Shown here in pieces: positions 38,013-46,478 of a stretch of 64,000 nucleotides of DNA. The stretch is from the NCBI RefSeq assembly GCF_009848505.1, contig NZ_WWDL01000028.1:23320-87319 (forward strand), read 5' to 3'. Numbering within the stretch: the stretch's first letter is position 1; every line of letters starts with the position of its first letter. The stretch comes from Muricoccus harenae (lineage in GTDB: Bacteria; Pseudomonadota; Alphaproteobacteria; Acetobacterales; Acetobacteraceae). Position numbers and translations under genes: made by a program. The notes beneath the pieces were generated by a model, which saw only the letters and a list, made by a program, of their open reading frames with translations, had not been told where the DNA came from and made no database searches.

Positions 38013-39331
38013 TGGGAGGTAATATCCTTTCCCCAGGGAGTGCCGCGGAAATTCTGTTTGGCGTGTTCTTCCTGTTGCTGATCCTGCGGGTTCCAGTGGC
38101 GGTGGCTCTCGGCCTCGCCTGCCTGCCAATCCTCCTGATCGAGCCGCGGCTTTCACCCACCACGCTCGCGCAGGAGACATTCAACGCCTATAATTCCTTT
38201 ATACTTCTGGCGGTGCCCTTCTTCCTGCTCACCGCCAATCTGATGAACATCGGCGGTATTACCGACCGGCTGATGACCTTCTCCAGGAGCCTCGTCGGCC
38301 ACTTCCCCGGCGGGCTTGCGCAGATCAACGTTGTGCTGTCGATCTTCTTCGCCGGCATCTCCGGAAGCAGCACGGCGGATGCCGCCAGCCAGTCCAAAAT
38401 CTTCATTGAGGCGCAGCGGAAGGAGGGCTATGATGACAGCTTCTCCGTCGCCATCACAGCCGTATCCGCCGTGCTGGCCGTTATCATCCCACCGAGCATT
38501 CTGATGATCGTCTGGGGAGGTGTCCTGACGGTCTCGATTGGAGCGCTGTTTCTTGCTGGCATCATTCCCGGTCTGCTGATCGGGCTGGTGCAGATGGGCA
38601 CCGTGCACGCCTATGCGAGGGCGCGTGGCTATCCAACCTATCCGCGCGCGACGATGCTGGAGGTGTTCCGGAGTTTTCTGGTTTCCATCCCAGCACTCAC
38701 CACGCCGTTGATCATCATCGGCGGCAAGATATTTGGCTGGTTTACGGCGACCGAGAGCGCCTGCATCGCGGTGCTCTATGCGGGCTTCCTGTCACTCCTG
38801 GTCTATCGGGAGATGAACTGGCGCGGGCTTCTCGACGCATTGGGGGAGACTGGGCGGCTGGCCGGGGTGACGCTGTTCTGCGTTGGCACGGCCAGCGCTT
38901 TCGGCTGGTTGCTCGCCTTCTATGAAATTCCACAAGCCCTGTTGTCGAATGTTCGAAGCTGGGGGATGGGAGAGGTCGGGGTCGGCTTCTTCATTGCCTT
39001 CGTCTTTCTGGCCGTTGGCTGTTTCCTGGATGCCATCCCTGCCATCATCATCGTCGGTGCCATCCTGCAACCACTGACCCAAGGGGTCGGGATGGATCCC
39101 GTGCATTTCGCGATGATCGGCATCATCAGCCTGGCGTTCGGACTCGTGACGCCGCCTTACGGTCTTTGCCTGATGATTGCGTGTTCCGTGGCAGGGATTC
39201 GGGTGGCGGATGCGTTGAGGGACACGGTGATCATGCTCACGCCAATGCTGGCAGTGCTGGTGCTGATCATCCTCTTTCCCTCGATCGTGCTGTTCCTGCC
39301 GAGCCTGATTTCGCCGGAGTTCCTGCGATAG
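38012..39331 (+). CDS. dctM: TRAP transporter large membrane subunit (DctM type)
   Basis: This is a 439-residue inner-membrane protein with about twelve helices, the transport-catalysing subunit. Family marks are NSFILLAVPFFLLTANLMN, GISGSSTADAASQSKIF and IIPPSILMIVWGG near the middle. GLVTPPYGLCLMIAC is near the end. The ATG at 38012 overlaps the dctQ stop; in-frame starts further up lie within dctQ and are artefacts. It ends the TRAP operon. Confidence 0.95.
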   Translation: MGGNILSPGSAAEILFGVFFLLLILRVPVAVALGLACLPILLIEPRLSPTTLAQETFNAYNSFILLAVPFFLLTANLMNIGGITDRLMTFSRSLVGHFPGGLAQINVVLSIFFAGISGSSTADAASQSKIFIEAQRKEGYDDSFSVAITAVSAVLAVIIPPSILMIVWGGVLTVSIGALFLAGIIPGLLIGLVQMGTVHAYARARGYPTYPRATMLEVFRSFLVSIPALTTPLIIIGGKIFGWFTATESACIAVLYAGFLSLLVYREMNWRGLLDALGETGRLAGVTLFCVGTASAFGWLLAFYEIPQALLSNVRSWGMGEVGVGFFIAFVFLAVGCFLDAIPAIIIVGAILQPLTQGVGMDPVHFAMIGIISLAFGLVTPPYGLCLMIACSVAGIRVADALRDTVIMLTPMLAVLVLIILFPSIVLFLPSLISPEFLR

Positions 39332-39617
39332 GGCTGGCGCAGGCCGATAGGCAGCGCGCGGATCGGGAACCAGGAAACGAACAATTGAAGAAGGACGGCG
39401 GACCCAGCGCCTTGGCATCCCGCCCCAATTTGGGTCATCCGGAGTTGGTTGATCGGTCCCAGCGCCGGTCCGCGGGGACGGTGTTCCTTCCCCTAGCCTG
39501 CTGCTGGCCCACTCTGCCACTGAGAGGAAAGCGACCCTGCCGTTCCGCGTCGAACCTGGCCTTCCCCGTGCCGTATGCCACGCCTCGGGGGCAGCCTTCA
39601 TCCTTCTTGGGCTGCTT

Positions 39618-40286
39618 ATGCCCCTCTCAGCAGACGCGGAGCCGACGGGCAACCGGGTGCAGCCCGTCCTCGCCAGCCAAGCGGTTCCGACCACGGTTGA
39701 TTTCTCCGGCCGCCGCGCTCGCTTCCTGACCGCTGTCACCGAGGAGGCCCGGCAAAAGGGCATCCCTCCCGCCCTTGCCGATGCCGTCGCGACGGTAGAG
39801 AGCGCCTATAACCCTGCGGCAGTGGGCGAGGACGGCGAAGTCGGATTGATGCAGATCCTGCCCTCCACGGCTGCCATGCTGGGCTTCCGTGGGAGCAATG
39901 CGGCACTCTCCGAACCGGGGACCAATATACGTTACGCTGTCGCCTATCTTGCCCGTGCCTGGGAACTCGCCGACGGCAACTTGTGCCGCGCGCTGATGAA
40001 GTACCGCGCCGGCCACGGCGAAGAGCGCATGTCTCCCCTCTCCGTTACCTACTGTCGCCGAGCCATCGCGCATCTGGCCAGCATTGGGTCACCCCTCGCC
40101 ACCGGCCCCGGCGCTGTCCTTCCCCGCGCCATGCCGGGCCTTCCCCGTCGCAGCCGCGCAGTCGATCGCGTTGGGCTCACGAGCGCGGAGCGCGCCCGGT
40201 TGCGCCGAGGACAGCGCACAGCGGAGGACATCCGCCGCTATGAGGCTGCACAATTGGCTCGCGTGCGCGCCCTCACCTCCCGCTGA
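39618..40286 (+). CDS. Lytic transglycosylase-like protein
   Basis: This is an SLT-domain peptidoglycan lyase of about 222 residues. The catalytic glutamate is in AVATVESAYNP, and GLMQILPSTAAMLG and NIRYAVAYLARAW follow in the usual order. The C-terminal 70 residues are basic and not conserved. The first ATG/GTG/TTG in frame is at 39618. The codons just before it encode AAFILLGLLMPLSADA, a signal-peptide core that would be cut by this start. The true start may be a rare codon, or the sequence may have a shift upstream. Confidence 0.83.
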   Translation: MPLSADAEPTGNRVQPVLASQAVPTTVDFSGRRARFLTAVTEEARQKGIPPALADAVATVESAYNPAAVGEDGEVGLMQILPSTAAMLGFRGSNAALSEPGTNIRYAVAYLARAWELADGNLCRALMKYRAGHGEERMSPLSVTYCRRAIAHLASIGSPLATGPGAVLPRAMPGLPRRSRAVDRVGLTSAERARLRRGQRTAEDIRRYEAAQLARVRALTSR

Positions 40287-40424
40287 GCGAGGCGCTCCGG
40301 GCAGCGGAGAGGCCGCGGTCAGCCGGCAGAACCCGCTGCCACCGACGCCGCGAATCTGACGTCCGGTTAGGGCCGACTGAGCTTGCGGGATCAGGCGCAG
40401 AGAAATTTGGCCCGTAGACGTGGC

Positions 40425-41402
40425 TTACTCGATGCGCAGTCCCGCTTCCTTGACCACACGTCCCAATGTTTCGACTTCCTGGCGCGCTAGGGCCTCCATC
40501 TCCGTCAGGCTTAATGGCTTCAGCACGGCCCCGGCGGCCGTGGCGACCTCCTGCACCTTCGGCTGCGTCGTTGCATGCCGGAGAGCTGCATTGACCTTCT
40601 CCAGGATGTCGCGGGGCGTGCCTGCGGGAGCAAATACGGCGAACCATGCATCCACGGTATAACCCGGAAGACCTGCTTCGGCAGCTGTCGGCAGGTCGGG
40701 CAAGGCGGGAAGCCGCCTATCGCTGGCCACGGCCAGGGCCCTCAGCTGCCCCCCTTTGAGCAATGACATGGCCGATGATGGCGTCGTGATGAAAAGATCC
40801 ACGCGCCCACCGACGACATCCTGCAAGGCCGGTGCCGCACCCCGGTACGGCACATGGAGCATCGGGGCGCCGACCAGCTTCGCGAGTTGCAGCCCCGCAA
40901 TATTCTGTATGGAGCCGGTGCCGGAGGAGGCATAGGTCACTTGCCCAGGATTCTTGCGGACATGGGCCACGAGGTCCGACAGTGTCTGCACCGGCAGGCT
41001 TGGGCTACAGAAAACGACGTGGGGCGAGAAGGTGGCCATGCCAACGGCCGCGAGGTCGCGATTTGGGTCCCATCCGATATCCGGCATCAGCACGGGATTG
41101 GTGCCGTGATAGCCCGAATACTGCATCAACAGCGTATAGCCATCCGGCTTGGCGCGCGCGGCCGCCAGGATTGCGACATTTCCGTTTCCGCCGGAGCGGT
41201 TCTCGACGACGACCTGCTGCCCCAGTTGCTGGCTCAGCGACTCCTGAAACAACCTGGCTGCGAAGTCCGTGCCGCCTCCGGGAGGATTCGGCACAAGCAG
41301 CGTGATCGGACGGCTGGGCCAGCCTTGCTCGGCATGTGCGCGGCTGGTGACCCAACCGCCCGCGGCCGCGAGCATGAGGTTACGGCGTAGCGTGCTCATC
41401 AT
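40425..41402 (-). CDS. Bug-type (tripartite tricarboxylate transporter) substrate-binding protein
   Basis: This is a 325-residue periplasmic receptor. A signal peptide is visible (RRNLMLAAAGGWVTSRAHA). Family motifs are LLVPNPPGGGTDFAARLF, VENRSGGNGNVAI and HVPYRGAAPALQDV. The ATG at 41402 follows GGGAGA at a proper distance; the frame extends upstream but without homology. The ThDP enzyme gene lies 232 bases upstream on the same strand. No TctA/TctB permease is present. Confidence 0.92.
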   Translation of the reverse strand: MMSTLRRNLMLAAAGGWVTSRAHAEQGWPSRPITLLVPNPPGGGTDFAARLFQESLSQQLGQQVVVENRSGGNGNVAILAAARAKPDGYTLLMQYSGYHGTNPVLMPDIGWDPNRDLAAVGMATFSPHVVFCSPSLPVQTLSDLVAHVRKNPGQVTYASSGTGSIQNIAGLQLAKLVGAPMLHVPYRGAAPALQDVVGGRVDLFITTPSSAMSLLKGGQLRALAVASDRRLPALPDLPTAAEAGLPGYTVDAWFAVFAPAGTPRDILEKVNAALRHATTQPKVQEVATAAGAVLKPLSLTEMEALARQEVETLGRVVKEAGLRIE

Positions 41403-41634
41403 GGTGTCTCTCCCTGGTCGCTCATTGTTCTTGTATCGGGCAGTGACGGCCCGGGCATGGCCGAGGATGGTACCGAGGCTCAGAAACTTGCTTAAATCCC
41501 CTCCGGCAGGGGCCACGACTTGGCCGATGTCGGCACGCAGCAGGCTTTCACATGCGCTGTCGCTGATCTACCGAAATGAGGCGGCTCGGTATCGGGATGT
41601 GGAGACCGCACGACCATTCTGCACGGCGCCTGCT

Positions 41635-43302
41635 TCAGCACTGCGCTTCCTCGACGGTGGTGCGGGCAACAGTAGCGGGTGCCCCTGGCAGCACCGCCTG
41701 CAGCGAGGTTCGGATCACCGCAACCAGAGGTCCTGGGGCGCGAAGTGCCCTGGCCAGTGCGGGAAGGTCCGACTCTTCGTCGATCCGCAGGAGCGGAGCG
41801 CCGAAAGATGAGCACCAGACGCCCAGATCCGGGTTCGTCAGGTCCGTGCCCGACACGCGCCCGGGATGTCTCTGTTCCTGGTGAATCCTGATGGATGCGT
41901 AACTGCCATTGTCGGATAGCAGCAGCTTGATGGGCAGGCCACGAGCCATGCCCACGGCGAACTCGTTGCCTGTCATCAGCGCTCCGCCATCGCCTACAGC
42001 GCAGATCACCGTCCGCTCCGGATGGCGAAGTGCCGCGGCCACCGCCGCCGGAACGCCGAAGCCCATGGCACCTGAGATGGGCGCGAGCAGCCGCTGTGGC
42101 GGAGTCCAGGCCAGCTTCCGGTAAAACGGCGCGGCAAAGGTGCCGGCGTCCACCGTGACGATGGCGTCCGCTGGAGCGCACTCCCCAACGAGCTGAGCCA
42201 CTCGCGCGAAGGAAATTCCGTCCGCGAAGGAACGCACCAGGACTTGGCTGTCGCTCTCCTGCAGGTCACGAAGCCGCCGGTTCCAGACCTCTCGCCCGGC
42301 AGGAACTGCCGGAGACTGGAGTGCTAGCGCGCCCAGCACCACCCGCGCCTCCGCCGCAATGGCGAATTCCGCGGGAAACTGCCAGCCGAGGAAGCGGGCA
42401 TCGGCGCAAACATGGACCAAGCGCTGCCCAACTGCCGGCCAGGAATAGCCCTGCGTGGTGATATCGGTCAGGCGTGTTCCCAAGGCGAGGATCAGATCCG
42501 CCTCGGCAAAGGCCGCGCGCTGAGCATCCGGATTCTGGAGGCCAAGGTCGCCGGCATAAAGCGGGTGGCTGTTGGGGAAAAGGTCCTGTCGGCGGAAGGA
42601 GACGGTCACTGGTACTTGCCATGCCTCGGCGAAGGCGAGCAGCGCCTCGCGCCCACCTGCCGCCTCCAGCCCGTGCCCGGCCAACAGGATCGGGCGCTTC
42701 GCGCGGCGCAACAACTCGGCCAGGCGCTCCGCCTCCTCTGCAGGAAGTCCAGTCGGAACCGGCGTCGTCGGAGCCATGGCGGGAGCCGAGCACGGCGCGG
42801 CCAGCACATCCTCCGGAAGGGAAAGCACCACCGGGCCAGGCACGCCTTGCGTCGCCATGTTCAAGGCGCGCGCGACCAGTTCCGGCACCTGGTCAGGATG
42901 TGTAGCCTCGCCAACCCATTTCGCGATGCCGCCGAACATCGCTCCGTAGTCGATTTCCTGGAAGGCACGGCGCCGCAGGTCCCGCTGCTCCACCTGCCCG
43001 ATCAGCAGGATCAGCGGCACCGCATCCTGCTCGGCGGTGTGCAGCGCGATGGCGGCATTGCAGGCGCCGGGGCCGCGGGAGACCAGCACTACGCCGGGGC
43101 GCCCCGTCAGCTTGGCATCCGCCACCGCCATGAAGCCAGCACCTCCCTCATGCCGGCAGGTCACGAGATCGACCTTCGGGTGCGCGTGCAGGGCGTCCAG
43201 TAAGGCGATGTAGGATTCCCCGGGTACGCAGAAGGCGCGGTCTATGCCGCGCGCAGCGAGGGTATCGAGGAGAATTTCGGCGGCGGTTTTGGCGTTTCCC
43301 AT
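41635..43302 (-). CDS. Thiamine-diphosphate-dependent enzyme (acetolactate synthase / 2-oxo-acid decarboxylase family)
   Basis: This 555-residue ThDP enzyme has three domains. The N-terminal pyrimidine domain carries the catalytic glutamate in CRHEGGAGFMA (about Glu51). A central domain follows, and then a C-terminal pyrophosphate domain with AVGDGGALMTGNEF and LLSDNGSYASIR (GDG...DN). It would decarboxylate or ligate a 2-oxo acid, but the substrate is not evident; the family is often misannotated as acetolactate synthase. ATG 43302 is used; a GTG or ATG upstream at 43332 is possible. A LysR gene is divergent, 60 bases away. Confidence 0.88.
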   Translation of the reverse strand: MGNAKTAAEILLDTLAARGIDRAFCVPGESYIALLDALHAHPKVDLVTCRHEGGAGFMAVADAKLTGRPGVVLVSRGPGACNAAIALHTAEQDAVPLILLIGQVEQRDLRRRAFQEIDYGAMFGGIAKWVGEATHPDQVPELVARALNMATQGVPGPVVLSLPEDVLAAPCSAPAMAPTTPVPTGLPAEEAERLAELLRRAKRPILLAGHGLEAAGGREALLAFAEAWQVPVTVSFRRQDLFPNSHPLYAGDLGLQNPDAQRAAFAEADLILALGTRLTDITTQGYSWPAVGQRLVHVCADARFLGWQFPAEFAIAAEARVVLGALALQSPAVPAGREVWNRRLRDLQESDSQVLVRSFADGISFARVAQLVGECAPADAIVTVDAGTFAAPFYRKLAWTPPQRLLAPISGAMGFGVPAAVAAALRHPERTVICAVGDGGALMTGNEFAVGMARGLPIKLLLSDNGSYASIRIHQEQRHPGRVSGTDLTNPDLGVWCSSFGAPLLRIDEESDLPALARALRAPGPLVAVIRTSLQAVLPGAPATVARTTVEEAQC

Positions 43303-43362
43303 GCTAGCGGCATAGCGGCCAAGGACTGTCATGGCTGCCGATAGCAGCTATAGTCTGATGCT
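43303..43362. promoter_or_regulatory. Divergent promoter region between ThDP enzyme and LysR gene
   Basis: These 60 bases hold ATAGCAGCTAT (43341-43351, a perfect dyad around a central A), a further GCTAT (43360-43364) and CATAGC (43311-43316). Repeated ATAGC half-sites are a plausible binding site for the adjacent LysR regulator. Confidence 0.45.
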
Positions 43363-44283
43363 ATGGATCAGACACGGCTTCGCTCCCTCCTGGCGATCGC
43401 CGAGCACGGCGCCTTCAGCCGCGCCGCTTCGGCCCTTGGGCTCGCACAGCCCAGCCTCTCCCGGCAGATTACCCTGTTGGAGGAGGAGATCGGGCGTCCG
43501 CTGCTCTATCGGCACGGCCGCGGCGCGCGCCTGACGGAGGATGGCCAGAGGCTGGCGGATGCCGCCCGTCCGCTGCTCGCCGCGCTCGCCAACCTGCCCG
43601 CAACGCTGAACGATCCCGTGCCGCGCGGCCAGGTCGTGCTGGGGGTGCCTACATTCATGTCCGAGCACCTCGCGGAGTCCATTTTCGGTCCGCTGCGGCA
43701 GCAGTACCCGCAATTGCACATCCGGCTGGTTGATGGCTTCAGCGGCTTCGTCAACCAGTGGCTCACCGAGGGCCGGCTGGACATTGCCATCCTGTATGAC
43801 AGCCGCCGCAGCCGCGCCATTGCGGCCGAACTGCTGGCTGAGGAAGACCTTCTGCTTTTCGCCCGCAACCGTCGCGGGCGGGATCTCGCTGGCAGCGGGC
43901 CAGTGCCGGTTGCAGCCTTGGCAGAGTTGGACCTCATCCTGCCAGACCGGCAACATGGACTACGGCGCGCGCTGCACCGCGCCGGCGCCCACCCCGATCC
44001 GGCCCGCCTGCTCGAGGTGGACAGTCTGGCCGCGATCCGCACGCTGGTGGAGCGCGGCATCGGCTGGAGCGTGCTGCCACGCGCCGGCCTTACGCGGGAG
44101 GCGGTGGACCGGCGCTACGTCCTGCGCTCCATCGGCAATCCACCGCTTCGCGCGCGGCTGATGGTGTCAGTCAGCCCGGCCCGGCCGATAACGCCGGCCC
44201 TACGCGCCGTGCTGGCGCATCTCCATGGCATCGTGGCCTCGCTTCAGGTCAGCGGGGTGATGACTGCACCGCGCCCGGGCTAG
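43363..44283 (+). CDS. LysR-family transcriptional regulator
   Basis: This is a 306-residue activator/repressor. The N-terminal winged helix is clear: LRSLLAIAEHGAFSRAASALGLAQPSLSRQI (residues 5-35), then an effector domain with VPRGQVVLGVPTFMSEHLAES. It is divergent from the ThDP enzyme and shares a 60-base promoter region, so it very likely controls that enzyme and perhaps the Bug receptor. Its 3' end overlaps the next, convergent LysR gene by 35 bases. Confidence 0.92.
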   Translation: MDQTRLRSLLAIAEHGAFSRAASALGLAQPSLSRQITLLEEEIGRPLLYRHGRGARLTEDGQRLADAARPLLAALANLPATLNDPVPRGQVVLGVPTFMSEHLAESIFGPLRQQYPQLHIRLVDGFSGFVNQWLTEGRLDIAILYDSRRSRAIAAELLAEEDLLLFARNRRGRDLAGSGPVPVAALAELDLILPDRQHGLRRALHRAGAHPDPARLLEVDSLAAIRTLVERGIGWSVLPRAGLTREAVDRRYVLRSIGNPPLRARLMVSVSPARPITPALRAVLAHLHGIVASLQVSGVMTAPRPG

Positions 44284-45235
44284 CGCCGCCCTGATCTCGA
44301 TCTTCAGTGGATCGTGACCCCCGCCCCACCAGGCTGATGACGCCGACCATAGCGCTGCCCTGCCGCCGCATGGCCGCCAGCAACATCAGCGCCGGGCGCG
44401 ACAACGCGCCTTCGGCCGGCACCAAGGCCTGCGCCGTTACCATGGAGGATGGTTCGAGCCGTAGCCGCACCACGCCATGATCCCGGTCGTCCAGCAGCAG
44501 GAAGGGATCGATCACGGCGACGCCGGCGCCTGCACGGGCCAGCGCCAGGGCCGTCGAGGACTGATTGACCTCCAGCGCAATCCGCCGCTGCACCCCGGCA
44601 TCCCTGAAATTTTGCTCCACGAGGCGGCCTAGCGGCAGGCTGCGGCTGAACGAAATGAGCGGGTAGGGCGCGAGGTCCTTGGCGGTCACAGCCATCGACG
44701 CCGCCAGCGGATGGTCCTGGGAAACCACGCAGACCAACTCGCTCGCGCAGAGGGGCACCAGCCGCGCATCCGTTTCGGCGATGGGCGTCAGCACCAGGCC
44801 GAAGTCGACGCCCCCCTGCGTCACCGCCTCCACCGCGGAAAGGTTGTCCATCGTCTGCACCGTGATCTGGATCCGCGGCCGCGCACGCCTGAAGGCGGCA
44901 ACGGCGGCGGGCAGAAGGTTGTCCGCGAGGGTCGGCGTCACCGCCACTACCACGGACCCGACGCTGGCATCGCGGATGTCGCCGATGAGGCGGTCGATCC
45001 GCTCCAGGCCCTTGAACACGCGGTCCACCTCGTCAAGGAAGACGCGAAGTTCCGGGGTCGGCTGCAAACGGCCCTGGGCACGAAGGAAAAGTGGGAAGCC
45101 GACACTGGCGGCACAGTCCCGCAGCATCATGCTGACTGCCGGCTGCGAGACGCCGAGATCGGCTGCGGCCGAGGTGACCGCTCCGTGCAACGCCACGGCG
45201 CGGATGACCTCCAACTGTCGGAAGCTCAGTTTCAT
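44249..45235 (-). CDS. LysR-family transcriptional regulator
   Basis: This 328-residue protein has the LysR DNA-binding domain (FRQLEVIRAVALHGAVTSAAADLGVSQPAVS, residues 5-35). Its effector domain begins around SVVVAVTPTLADN. It is divergent from the tandem enolase-superfamily genes and probably regulates them and the downstream Liv importer. A dyad CGCCA-CCAAA-TGGCG (45254-45268) lies 19 bases upstream of its start. The C-terminal tail (about 30 residues) is low-complexity and overlaps the neighbouring gene. Confidence 0.92.
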   Translation of the reverse strand: MKLSFRQLEVIRAVALHGAVTSAAADLGVSQPAVSMMLRDCAASVGFPLFLRAQGRLQPTPELRVFLDEVDRVFKGLERIDRLIGDIRDASVGSVVVAVTPTLADNLLPAAVAAFRRARPRIQITVQTMDNLSAVEAVTQGGVDFGLVLTPIAETDARLVPLCASELVCVVSQDHPLAASMAVTAKDLAPYPLISFSRSLPLGRLVEQNFRDAGVQRRIALEVNQSSTALALARAGAGVAVIDPFLLLDDRDHGVVRLRLEPSSMVTAQALVPAEGALSRPALMLLAAMRRQGSAMVGVISLVGRGSRSTEDRDQGGASPGAVQSSPR

Positions 45236-45253
45236 CAGGTCAGCTTACATCCT

Positions 45254-45268
45254 CGCCACCAAATGGCG
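45254..45268. promoter_or_regulatory. Dyad in the divergent LysR/enolase promoter region
   Basis: CGCCA and TGGCG flank a five-base centre, between the LysR start (45235) and the first enolase gene (45348). It may be an operator for the LysR regulator. Confidence 0.3.
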
Positions 45269-45347
45269 CTTGATCTGATTTTTTTCCGGCCGCAGACTAT
45301 GGCTATCCCGCCCGAAACAGAAGGCGGGTCCAAGCCAGTGAGCGTCC

Positions 45348-46478
45348 ATGCTGATAACGGCCATCGAAAGTTCCGTCGTCTCCCTGCCCTTCTCCATGGG
45401 CGGCCCGCATCCGCTTTTCGCGGGGCAGCCCTGGAATCGGCTTGAGATTCTCCTCGTCCGAGTGGAAACGGACGATGGGCTCGTCGGCTGGGGAGAGGCA
45501 TTCGGCCATGCGGCCATCGCCGCGACCAAGGCGGCGCTCGACACCATTGTCGCCCCTCTCGTGGTCGGCCGTGACGCGGGCGACATCGGCGCCATCACGC
45601 GGCAAGTCCTTCATGGGGTGCATCTGCTCGGACGCAACGGGCCCTTCGTGTATGCCTTCTCTGGCATCGAGATGGCCTTGTGGGACCTGCTTGGTAAACG
45701 CTGCGGCCAGCCGCTCTGGCGCTTGCTGGGCGGCAACACGCCGGGGCGGGACGGACTAGACGCTTATTCCAGCCTGCTCTCCTATGGCGGAGATCTTGAC
45801 CTAGTCGCGCGCAACACCGCCGATGCACGGGCCGAGGGCTACCGTCATATCAAGTTGCATGAAGTAACCCGCGACGCCGTGCTTGCCGCGACGGCGGCAG
45901 CCCCAGACGCGGCGATCATGCTGGATGTCAACTGCGCCTGGACCCCACCTGTCGCAAGAGACATGGCTGCGAGCCTGGCGCAGGACGGCTTGGCCTGGCT
46001 GGAGGAACCGGTCTGGCCGCCGGAAGATGCCACCGGCCTCGCCAGCCTCCGCCGCTTCGGCATTCCACTAACCGCCGGCGAGAACACGGCTGGCCTGTTC
46101 GGCTTCCGCTCCCTCATCGATGCTGGCGCAATCGATATCGCGCAACCCAGCGTCACAAAGATCGGTGGAATCGGGGAGATGCTGCAGGTCATCGCACTCG
46201 CTCGTGCGCACGGCGTGCGGGTGGTGCCGCATTGCCCATATTTCGGCCCCGGCTTCGTCGCCACGCTGCATATCGCCGCCGCCCAGATTGAGCGCCCGCT
46301 AATCGAGGTGCTCTGGCTTCAGATGGAAGCCAATCCGTTCGATCCCTGGGTGCGCGTAAAGAACGGGAAGGTCAGCGTACCGACGGCGCCCGGCCTCGGC
46401 TGCGACCCCGATCCTGCCGTGCTGGCGCGCTACACAAGCACAGCGCCCCTACGCACCGAAGCGAGGCAGTCCGCATGA
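45348..46478 (+). CDS. Enolase-superfamily enzyme (mandelate racemase / muconate lactonizing type), copy 1
   Basis: This is a 376-residue sugar-acid dehydratase or racemase candidate. The metal ligands are Asp in MLDVNCAW, Glu in LEEPVWP and Glu in TAGENTAG. The catalytic KxK-position motif reads HIKLHE, so the second lysine is His, a pattern known among acid-sugar dehydratases. A His near the end (VPHCPYFG) could complete the dyad. It is overlapped by four bases with the next enolase-superfamily gene (ATGA), so both are coupled. The substrate cannot be inferred. Confidence 0.88.
   Translation: MLITAIESSVVSLPFSMGGPHPLFAGQPWNRLEILLVRVETDDGLVGWGEAFGHAAIAATKAALDTIVAPLVVGRDAGDIGAITRQVLHGVHLLGRNGPFVYAFSGIEMALWDLLGKRCGQPLWRLLGGNTPGRDGLDAYSSLLSYGGDLDLVARNTADARAEGYRHIKLHEVTRDAVLAATAAAPDAAIMLDVNCAWTPPVARDMAASLAQDGLAWLEEPVWPPEDATGLASLRRFGIPLTAGENTAGLFGFRSLIDAGAIDIAQPSVTKIGGIGEMLQVIALARAHGVRVVPHCPYFGPGFVATLHIAAAQIERPLIEVLWLQMEANPFDPWVRVKNGKVSVPTAPGLGCDPDPAVLARYTSTAPLRTEARQSA

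Noticed and set aside
39423..39433. Short palindrome CCCAATTTGGG after the TRAP operon
   Set aside because: Only five-base arms and no T-tract; not supported as terminator or operator.
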